From the NCBI RefSeq assembly GCF_964355755.1, contig NC_092675.1, positions 16,569,312-16,629,311 on the forward strand: a DNA stretch of 60,000 nt. Direction: 5' to 3'. The notes beneath the pieces are model-generated. The model saw nothing but the letters and a program-made list of their open reading frames with translations. It searched no databases and was not told where the DNA came from. The DNA comes from Antedon mediterranea. Its lineage: Eukaryota > Echinodermata > Crinoidea > Comatulida > Antedonidae. Position 1 is the stretch's first letter. Every line of letters begins with the position of its first letter. Position numbers and translations under genes: made by a program. This document shows positions 28,801-40,800 of the stretch, one piece after another.

Positions 28801-31800
28801 TTCTATACAGTTCCAATAAAAGAGGGTTTATTAAAAAAACACAGATATGAATATAATTAAAATAAAGTTTACAAATTGCATTGTCTATGGATACAGTCTA
28901 ATTTATATTTGTTTCTTGCATGGAAAAAAACATGACACAGAATAGTTAATATCTAGCATTTCATTGTTTAAAAAGCATTTTTTTCTTGGTTGAAAATGCA
29001 ACAATCAAACACTGTAAACCCCCCTTATTACTGAAGTGTATATCACCTTGGAGACTAGCAGTGCTAGTGATGGTAAATAGACAAAATAGCCTAACCCTCT
29101 TATAAATATCCTGGCTACATGCTTGCAAGTAGAAATTAAACTCTCAAGTAAGCCTGTAGCATTAATAACATCCTTATATAGCGGTTTATACATAAAGCTT
29201 CTAAGTGCTTCACAATCCTGATCATTTTCATCAACCACGAATGGAAACATACTCCCATAATGCAGCCTTAGCGCAGTTGTGTTTTGACCTTACCAGGTAC
29301 CCACTAGTACACCTGGGTGGAGAAAGTCAAATTTAAGGAAAGTGTCTTGCCTAAAGATTAGATACAAGAAATGCAACGAGTGTTGGTCTTGAACTCCCGA
29401 TCTCAAAATCAGTAATGCAATGTTCAACACACTGTGACACACGCCCTTTTAGTATTCATCAATTTATTTACTGAAAATGTGTATAAAAATCTACCTTATG
29501 AGTATGATTTCTGTTGGTTTTGATATAAGAACTACACAAGGGTTTGCTTTGGATTGCTTTTGTTGCTCCTTTGTGTCTGTGTTTCCAGATACTCGTCTGT
29601 GTCTGCTGGATGTTCCAGCAGCAACTGTTTTGCTCAACAGAGACGACGCTCTTTGAGGCAATTCTAACTTTACCAGTCGGCTTTTCAAGTTTTTCATGAT
29701 CTTTAAGAAAGAATTTGGAATGAAATATGTTTTGAAGGAAATATCAATATACAGTGCACCTCAACTAATAAAAAACTCTTCATTTACTACATTCACTTTT
29801 AAAAGTACAGAGTGTATGTCTGTGAATCTCAAAAACAATTATGTTATCATCTATTCTAATTATATTCCTAATTTAATGTTTATGATAATTGCTTGTTATT
29901 GTTAATTGTTGAAATGTAGTTTAATTTAATTAAAGAGGGCCCATGAATATCAGTTAACCCACTTGGAGGCACTGTTTTAAAAAAGCAGAGCTTGTGCTGA
30001 AAGTGTTTTCGCCAACAGCAAAAAATTTATTTGTATTGATATAAGGAAGCAAAAAAACAATGCACAAGCTCTGCTTTTTGAAAACAGTGCCTTCTTCATT
30101 TTTTCTATATTTTGTAAGAAATATGTTTGTTAAGGAATGAAGGAAATAAATGTTATTTTGATTGATTGACTGATTGATTGATTAAATTATACATCATAAT
30201 TGGTACATATTGTACTGTCTTGAATTTTTGAATTAATTATAAAAAGAATCAACACTATTCAATCTCAGTTTTAACTAGATTACCTGGTTTCTCACATGTC
30301 CAGATGTTCCACCAAGGAAAGCCAGTCTTAGCACCATACAAGGAGGTTTAGAAAGAATACGAATGATGTAGAAAGAATATGGAGGGTTCTTCTCATCACC
30401 ACTGAACAAAAATAAATATATAAATGTATTATTATTATTAATGAATAGTACACAGAAAAAACTTTATAGATTCAATTAACTTTAGAATTAAAGAAAATTA
30501 ATTTTTTTTTTTAATACGCCATTTTCACATAATAGTTATTCACTTCAACAAAAAATTGGATCTAAAAAAACAAATATTAACCTAAACAAATTTAATATAA
30601 AGTATAATATAATAGTCAAAATGAAAGGAAGTCAATGAGTTTTTGGTTGAATTTAACTATTTATTTTGTCTTTTCATAAGTAAAGACATTATTTTTTTAT
30701 TTTTTTTTTATATTATACGGAAGTAGAAAGAACTTTATTAAAACTGTGAAATGGCTTTATTCATGCTTTTGGGGGAAAATACACCTTTAAACAATGAATA
30801 CACATCATAATTATAGAGAATTTAGACTTTATAGATTCAATCAATAACATTATAAAAAGAAAATAAAGTTAAATAAATAAAACATCAAAGAACTTACTCT
30901 TTGTACATGAGTTTAATGTAACTGTGGTTTTCTAACAGTACAAATGTGCTCCATGTTCGAAGCAGTTGGTTGACAGCACTCTGAGCTAGCCTACTCTGAA
31001 CATTGTTAAACCTTCCATTGTGATTTCCATAATGTAGATGTTTTGGCAAAGGCCTGAAAAGGAATCAAATATAGTACTTGGCTAATTTTGTGGGGCTACT
31101 ATATACCTTAAAAGCTTCAGATTTTCTATTTTTAAAAGAGTCAGAAGTTAAGTTTTAGTTACATAATTCATTTTTGTCCCATCTCATGATTTCAAAAGTG
31201 ATTGAACGGGTACGGTTGTTAGCCCGACACAGTGATTAACTTAAGGGCTTTAATGAACCAGAACACCGAGTAACTCTCTCCCATTGCTGATATTATGGCT
31301 GTGGTTTGTGGTGCCGCCTGACTCATTCTGCAACTCGGGGAGGGTCAGAAGATTGGTTGATCTATTGCTGTGTGCAAAGAAGTACTCTTTGAAAATGAAT
31401 AAGAGACTGTGTACTGTAGATGTGTTCACTTTAAGATCATCTATCAATATGAATGCAATCAAATCAGAATCCCATAAAATGAAACTAATCACATAGTTAG
31501 ATACTTACATATCATGAGTCAATACCATGCCAATTCGATGTGTGTGAAACCACCTTTGCCTAAACACAAAAATCAATTATCAAAATAATCGCATATAATA
31601 GTCAATCAAACCATGAAAGCCCCAGTTGTCTAAAGGACATTTCCGGATTAAAATCTTGGTTGGGGGGACATTTTTCACATTCTCACAGGTTTCCTCATCT
31701 TATCATTTCAAATTAATAAATTAAATTTCAGTACATCACCGGGCAGTTTAAAATTAATGTTCTTTTCCTGTTGTGATAATATATAGTCTAGTATATATTT

Positions 31801-34800
31801 GTGTTGTTGAAAGTCAAGAATAAAGTGCAGATTGCAAACCTTACTGTTGTTCAGTATACTTACCACTTTTTTGGATCCATTAGAGAGATACGCTTCCAAA
31901 AATCAGCAAACTGTCTGGATCTTGAATCTCTGAAAGTTAAAAAATATATATATAATGATATATATAAGCTCTGCTAACTTTTCTGGCTGTTTACTTTTAT
32001 CGTTTTGATTTAGCTTTTCGCTTTTTATTTTTGTATCTCCATTGAGATCCAGCCACTGATACCCACAGCATTGTCATTTTTTTCAGTAATTTGCCTTTGG
32101 ATTTATATATATATATATATATATACTCAGGTTGAAATTTTCAGACCGTTTGGATAGAGTGCTCAATACCAAGGTAGAGCATAAATAAAATAACAGCAGA
32201 AAACTTGGTTACTTCATTGTTTTAATCACTACAAATTTGTTTTGTACGACCAGCATGTAGCTGACCGCACTCTTCAGGTGAAATATAAAACATAAGTGAC
32301 ACAGTTGTCTCATAGTGCTTAATAGAAGTGAGTCATCAGGAAGTCGTATACAATAGCCTATTGTTTTAGATAAACTGTTTGGATCTGCAATTTAGTAAGA
32401 ATTTTATATACATAAATTACATCTTTTGTTAATATTTGAGTAAGGTTTGCATTTCTTTATAATTTTCCATTTAATTGAGTAATTTGTTTTAGAGTCTTTA
32501 AGTGTCCATATATATTTACTGAGTTCCGTTGCATTTCTTAGTTTTTCGTTCCGGAAACTCTATTCAATTCAAAGGGTTTATCTGTGGCCGAGACACCATC
32601 AGTTCCACGGCCCTTAACATGCACCGCGCGTCGCGGAGAATATGTACATAGTACAGTACTGTTTCTATTTGTCGCAGCCAAAGGACTTGGCAAGGCAAGC
32701 TCCTATTGATAGATTGCCTTGATTCAACATAACCATTGTCATTAAACAGATCACCATGAAAAAAATGTTTTATCAAATCCAATAACTTTTTTGGTCCTAT
32801 TTTAAATATTTGTTGATTTTATTTGATTATTCATTAGTAATACACATACACTCTGCTTTCCCCTTACTTTGAGTGTCCCAAATCTTGTGACAATACAGGT
32901 GTATCAGAACCAGGTGGCATATATAACAATGGCATTCCTTCTTTTGTTCTCTCGGGTACTGTATAGAAAATTGCATTGCTTGCAAACGACTGTAGATGCT
33001 CCAGTAATTGATCAGTTTCATTCACACTGCAGAAAAAAAAAACAACTTGTAATTTGATTTTGCTTGAAGGAATTCTGAGTTTAGATATTGTTTAAGAACA
33101 ATTTTTGTATTATCTCGATCAGTAGTTATCACTAGTTTAGTATGATTTCAGGTATTGTATGTGTGTTGTTTGTGTTCCCTACTATAAAGGAGTAAACCTT
33201 AAAGTTATTAATTAAAGATAAATCTCAATTTCAAAGTTTATAGAAATAAGATAAATTGCCAAAGCTCTGTCTACACTATCAAACTTTATGTGACAAAAAA
33301 ATTTGATGTGCCCATATATAGACACAACGATGTCATAACACTACCATATTTGGTCACATCACATGGTTATGATATCATTTTATATAGTAAATAACATTTT
33401 TGAACAGACATATTGTGTCCATTTTGAAGAACCTGTCATGTAGTGTAGAACTATTTTTACAATACGTCTATCGTATGTAAATTACCCACCTACGAAGAGC
33501 TTGCCAAAACTTCTTAATAACAAGCATTCGATATGTTGGTTTGCTGGGTTTAATTTGACATGTTAAGTCATGTAAGAACTCGTAACTGCCTTCAATCATA
33601 ATCTCAATCTGGGTCAATGGATGAGTAGAATCTAGTGGCCATGCTGATTTTGCCGTGTATTCAATTCTATCGTTGTGTCGCCATGGCAAAGCAAGCCTAA
33701 CTTCAATCTGTTTCTCATCTAAGAGAACAAAAAATGTCCTAATTATAGTAGATTAGTTAAAATTAACATTAACGCCATAAAATGACACCTATACAGCAGT
33801 GATGGATCAAAACATCATTACGAAAGCATCATTTTATCTTCAAGAAATTTTCATTTATACTTCTATTCAAATACATAGTTAAATTTAATACAGTAAGACC
33901 TCATACATTCAACAAAGTTTTCTCTTAATAGGCTAAATAAAGGTGTCCCCTGAATTAGGGTGTACCCTGAATAGAAGTGACCCCTGAATAGAAGTGTCTC
34001 CTGGATAAAAGTGGCCCTTTAATAGGGTGTCCTCTGTATATGGGTTGCTTGTGATTGTAGTATTAAAACATAGATTTTGTGTCCCTCTTAATAGGGATTG
34101 TTTGTGATGATTTTCCTCATTTGTTTCATTAAATAGGGGTTTGGAAATCTTACTTTTAGAAAAAGTAACATCTTTAATTGTGAATCCTTCTCGAAGACGC
34201 AGTGACATAACGTGCATGATGTCCGTATGTAAGGTTTTCTCTTGATGTCGCTTTTTCATCAAAGGAATCACACACATTCCTTTCTTATCACGAGCAAATG
34301 GAGGAAGAGTTCTGAAAAAAAAAATGTTGAACAAGAAAGAACTTTTATTTTTTTATTTTTGTTTTATTTTATAAATAAAGAACCAGCATCATCATCACTA
34401 GGTGTGTGTTAAGCTATGTCTACAATATCAAACTAGTTTGAAAAAGTGTGATGTGCCCAAATATGGTAGTAATATGACCTCATCATGTCACATCACATTT
34501 TTTCAAGTTTGATAGTGTAGACAGGGCTTGAATGACTTCACTTCATGAGCTTCCTCACTCTGTGATACTGATTTGACATATTCTAGGTCGCAAACACAAT
34601 ATGTATAATCGAAAGCTTCCCACTAGAATCAAAATCACCTTTACTATTCATCATTTATAAATAATAACTTTTACTAACCCTTCAGAATGCCACCCACCAT
34701 CTGAAGACAAAATTTCAAATTGACGACCTTTTGACAAAATAAAATTTAAAAATTAATGTTGAGGACAGAAAATGTGAAAATGTACCATATTTATTTGAAT

Positions 34801-37800
34801 ACACACCCTCGAATACATCCTCCTACAACACCCTCTCCTTACACCTCAAAATGCCCTCCTTAAATTAGGGGCGTTTATTCATTTCCTAGAAAATATGCCC
34901 TGCCACATGCATACACAATATTGTATTACAACACATTTCTATTTACAATAGAATTCATTACTTGACATGATCTACAATTTACCAGGCATTTTGATATCAT
35001 TGATACTATACTATAATTTATCACTTCTTTATATTAATTGTGTTGGTTTTTTTTTATATCTTGTGGGTATTTATTTGATTATATATGTTACCATATTACA
35101 CAAAAAAAATATAAAAAAATTAATAAATAAAAAAACCCCTGATCAATAAACATTTCATTCAGGGTGTTTATTCGAATAAATATTGTATATAATGTAAAGC
35201 TAACAAGAAAAGAACCATTTATCCTTCTATTACATGTTGAGCATTTGGAGTAATTACTCAATTAATTTTGTTGCTATTGTGAGATTTTAATGTTGAAGCA
35301 CAACAAAGCATACAGAACTACAATTTGCTACTAAATGATCAACAACACTATCAAACTTTGTCCATATATGGACATGATGATATCATATCACTATCATATT
35401 TGGGCATATCACTACTATATTTAGGTACATCACACTTTTTGTCAAACAAGTTTGATAGTGTAGACAGAGCTTAAAAACTAGAGGGCTTTAATACTAGACA
35501 TAAAGTACAGAAAATAAATAATCCACACCTTGTAAATTCAAATTTATTTACACATAATTCATAAAAAAGACAGTGATTAATTTGATATTGGTAATATTAG
35601 CCACATGTACCTAAATATACACAAAATAAAAATAAAATAAATAAGAATAATGTAATGACAGATTTATTCACTTGATCAAATGAGTTTATCATATGATAAA
35701 TCAACTGACTTTATTAAAGCGACTATACTGGATTTTTAAAAAAGCTTTAAATACTTTATTGGTTTTTTGTGGCATGAAAGCAAGTTAAAGCAAAAAAGGC
35801 CATGGTTTAAAAATAAAAACTATTACAAGAAGACAAAAGCATCCTCTTTAAATGCATTAGAATTGGCAGACTATATGTAGGCAAAATATTGGGTTTTTTT
35901 TCGTGGAATAGATCTTCCTTAAAACAAACGCTAAAAACCCTATTTTGTGTTCTATAAAAGGATATTAAACAATGTATTGCCTATCTGTTATTACCTACCC
36001 AGCTTACCTAATAATTTTTTAAAGAAGTTTACATTTTTGTAAAAAAATTCATAATCATAAATTTTGAGAAAATTACAATAACCACATATCGCTACATATC
36101 TCAGCTAGAAGTTGACAGCAATAAAGCAAATAACAATATATAAAAAAACACTTTTTAGGACATTACTTTTGAAATGAGTGCAACTGCAAAACACAGCACT
36201 ACCACAAGAAAACTTACCACAATCATAAAGATGGCTCAACATTTACATGAATGGACCAAAAAAAGACAAGACAATGAATTAAAAAAATATTTCATTACAA
36301 AATGAGTTTCAAAAATGTTTACTAATACCCTTTTCACACCTGCAAAAAGGAACAATTTGTAACAAGTAATCAGGTTTGCATATAGTGAATACAATTTTAT
36401 GAAAAATCTCCCGAGAATTCACAGAGGTCCCTTGTGAAATCTTGTGAGATTTTCCATAAAATTGTCTTCATTTCCTGAAGTGTTACTGCATGCGCGTGTG
36501 TTGTCCTGTTATCAAACTGACCAATCATAGTAATCAAATAGCACGCAACTATGCTTTCTTCTGAGATTTCTCACAGTTCGCATATGCGTGTACGAAAACG
36601 AGTAATAAATCGGGAGATCAAACCTTAACAAGTTGTATATATATATGCAATATATGCAGATGTGAAAAGGGTATAAGAGTTCAATTTCTTTTATAAATGT
36701 GTTTCACTTTCACCTAGTAATTAAAAACGTAAGTAAAAATAAGTTAAAAAGTTTGTAGTAGTTTAAGGGGAAAAAATTGGCTGCATACTGAAGTTGAGAA
36801 ATCTTTCCTTTTATAATGTAGTATATAATTGGTTCAACGTCTAACATGTCCAAAGGTAAAGAATTCTATGTACCATATCAATATTAGTATAAATGTTATA
36901 TATCAAACCTTTAATGTAGTCAATTTTAATGCCATCCAAGCCTTTCTGGAAATGCCACGATAAAAACGCCTGATGATACTGATTCATCTCAGTTTTTTTG
37001 GTCGGATCCTACAAAATATAAAAAATATTTATATTTTTCTCCAAATCTGAACATAATTCCTACTATTGATTTTATTTAGAGGTTTCACCTGATGATAGTG
37101 CTTAGTTGATGACAGTATTATATAGATTGTACCATTATTTATTGGGGTGTTATGAATTACACATTAGCTCAAATTCAGTTTATTTATGTAAGTAGGCCTG
37201 AAGTTCTGTACTTACAATTTCTGGACATTTTGACAGAAAAGCCCCAAACGTAGCCTGTGCAATAAACTGCATCAGTTCAGTGTGTGGTATGTAACCAAAG
37301 CTGCATTGTGGGTGATAACCTTTACCCACTTGGATAAATGAACATGCAATGGTGCTACTACGCATTTGATTCAGTAGTGAATTCATTGTAGGTACATCTG
37401 GCATTCCCATCACGCCATCAGTGATTATCACCATACCTATAAAAGACAGGTTGTTTCAATCAGTCATTGAAATAAATGTATCGAACAAACAGAAAAAAAC
37501 ACAGAACAGAACCTTTTGATTGTATGAAACAAAGAATACTAAAGCTTGTTCTACACTATCAAACTTTATGTGACAACAAAATGTGATGTGCTCATATATG
37601 GACAAGATGTCATATCACTACCATATTTGGGCACATCACACTTTTTTTATCAAACTAGTTTCATATTATGTAGCCAGCGCTTAAGATATCTATGGTATTT
37701 TAATTACAATAAAGGAATTTAACACGAAACTTGCTTTTAAGCATGGAGATTTTCTATGGCAATAGATCATTTATTTTTTCATCTGCTCAGCTTTGAAAGA

Positions 37801-40800
37801 ATTTGCCACAAGCTATTAAAGAGGTGATATAATCAATGTTTTTTTAAAAAGTCTTAAGCAACATCTCTTTACTTCTTATTTGGTAGGATAGGATATAGAC
37901 AGATGCCTTTTTTACTCAAGCTCCTATAGCTCTCATATGGAAGCTTTAAAGTGCTGGAGAGTGGAGTGGTTAAAATAGTTCCTCCGCTTCTTCATTTGTG
38001 TGTAAAGCGCTTAGAAACATTGTATTAGGCGCTATACAAGACTCAGGATTATCTAAAGCGTGATATACATGATGTGAAAACACTACATTTTTCACACCCG
38101 AATGTATTACTATCTTATTAGGCTCTGCCTAAATCAATTTTTTAACTCATGAAAATATTCTCCTGAGTCAACAAATCATAAATATCCACTATATGTTATT
38201 ATGTGTTTCAAGGGCCTACAAGTATACTACAGTGGTTATACTTACCAGCACTTGTGTTCTCTGGTAAGAGTTGGAGAGCAAGAATCCCATACCAAATCAT
38301 GTTGACAAGACCAATGTCAGGGGTCACCATTTCGGTCTTGCTTTGGCTACTTCTTTGGGTACACTCTTGTCCATCAGTGAAATGTACTGGATTCATGGTT
38401 ACTGATGCTTCACTTGGTTGCCATGTGTCAGAGGTACCTTCAGAGGGGAAAAATGATATTATACTTGATTGTATCATCATGTGTCATTTGGAACTAGCCC
38501 TATATAACGAAAAAGTGATATCTAATGGTGCTCTAATGCACATTTAGATTTCTGTAATTCTGTAAAATTGTTGCCATGCAACATTGTTGACTGATCACGT
38601 TCGGAAATCAACTTGTTATGTGCACTGTCTGTAACTGTTCTACTCCGTATCTAAAGTTGGAACACTGCTTTTTTAATGGTCTAGATTCCCGGCTAACTCA
38701 TAAACATCCATTATTTGTATAATAACATAAAAATCATGTGTAAAAACTTTTATAGAATATTCTTGTATACATTTTCATCTTGTCAGAGACAGTAATTTAG
38801 TGTGATTGTGATTTAAGCTCTGTCTACAAACTAGTTTTACAGTGTGATGTGTTTGTGTTTTGTTTTTCACATATTAGTTTGATAGTGTACATAAAGCTTA
38901 AGTAATAAAAATGTTACTTACTGTACAGCAGCATATCTAAAAATGTTTAATATACAAGACTTAAATGATAGCAATGACTGATTTAGCCCTATTTTCAGCT
39001 TGAATTTATAATCATTGAACTGCAATACTTCAAATGTCATTTTTCAAGAATGTCTTATAACATTATAACAAATGTCTATATGTATTAAATGGTATACCTA
39101 AAACTATTTTATCTTCATATTCTTCCAGTTTAAATTGGATATCCTCAAGAAAAGGCTCCAGATTCTCTTCAGTCAGTAAACAACCTTGCACTAGCACCTA
39201 TAAAGATCAGTATCAGTGTCTTATTTCATGGTTCAGTGGTGGAAATAAAATGGTTAACAAAATAAATTGCTGTTGAAAAATTATTGTATTTAATTAAAAT
39301 AGCCTATTCAAGAAACAAAAGTTCTTGGAAATAATTCAGAATCTTATCACCTATTTTCAGTATGGTATGACTTAATACGGTGATACCTGTAATATCTGCA
39401 ATATAGCTGTCTATCTCATTTCCATATTTAAATTTTGACATTTTTTGTTTTTCTTACCTGTTGTGTACAGAGAGCAGACAAAGGTGTGTATGCTATGACT
39501 GTTATGTAGATCTGTGGCTTTAGCAATAGCATGCTACCTGGAACAGTGAACTGAAAGAAGAGACAACAATTGATTTGCAGAGATTATTTGATTGATAAAA
39601 ACATTCCTAAAACAAATTAAAATCATATCCATAAATATGTGTGCATGACTTGATAAGAATTACATAATATATTTTATATTTTCCATATTAAATTTCAATT
39701 TGTTATTAAATGAAAATAAATAGTGGAGCTTACTGGTTGTATGAGTCCCTTTAGACAGTTTTTAAAACAGCGGAATATATCAATTAAACTGACTCGTCCT
39801 GACAATATATCCTGAAAATTGACAATACAAATTAAGAATTTAAAACATTTTTGAAGTAGGCCTTCTAATTAAACACCACTTTGATGTTTTCCTACGTCAG
39901 ATTGGCGAGATGTTATGAGGTCGATTGTGTGTTTTTTTTTATATTTGTTAGTTAGCAGGATTACTCAAAAAGTTACTGCCTAATTTTTAAAGATTTTAAA
40001 GGATGTATTCATAGCTGAGAACACGTAATTAAATTTTCATATGCCAAGGCGGAGGTTTGCGTTCTCTGAGTGTCCTTCTAGTTTGTTTTGTTTTCAGGTC
40101 CTTATAATCACTTTAACAATCAGAATTACAACTTGTTTTTGGCTCTTATATCCCTGTTTGATGTTATTAATGTGTTCTGTGGGCCTTGCCTACCACTACT
40201 AGTCGAGTATTTATGTTTTCTTACACAATTTAGGTGCAAATTTATTGTAGTAAATCTTTTTTAGTGATTTAACAACTGTCTAAACTATCAAACTTTATGT
40301 GACAAAAAAATGTGATGTGCTCATATATGGACATATCGCTAGACATATTTTTGTACATCACACCCTTTTTGGCAAAGTAGATGATAGTCTAGACAGAGCT
40401 TTAGAATGGTCTTACAACAGTTGCCATTGATGGGCTGATGTCTAGTACAGTGACAATCCTATAACGTCTTGCTAGGAAGTGCACATGACTGGTTGGTACA
40501 AGCTTGTACATCTTAACCTCTTCCTCCTTTTCCCTCTCTGGCGTCTCTTCATCATCATTAAGTCTATGCTTTTCCTTGGTATCTGTATTAGTTGGCTTCG
40601 GAATAATCGATAAAACTTCTAATTCTTCCGAGGATTTCAGCTAAATTGAAAAACAATTATAAAAGAGAATTTTTTAAAAGTTATTAAAGACTACTACAGC
40701 ATTATTAAGAATGGTGGATCACAAGTTATGGAATAAGATAAGATATTGATATTCATTTTATTTCAAGCACGACACAATGAAGTAAATTTACGTTGTAAAA

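Noticed and set aside
32150-32300. Possible retroelement end (text with GTAGCTGACCGCACTCTTCA)
   Set aside because: No second copy in the window and no coding part, so the class cannot be decided from here.
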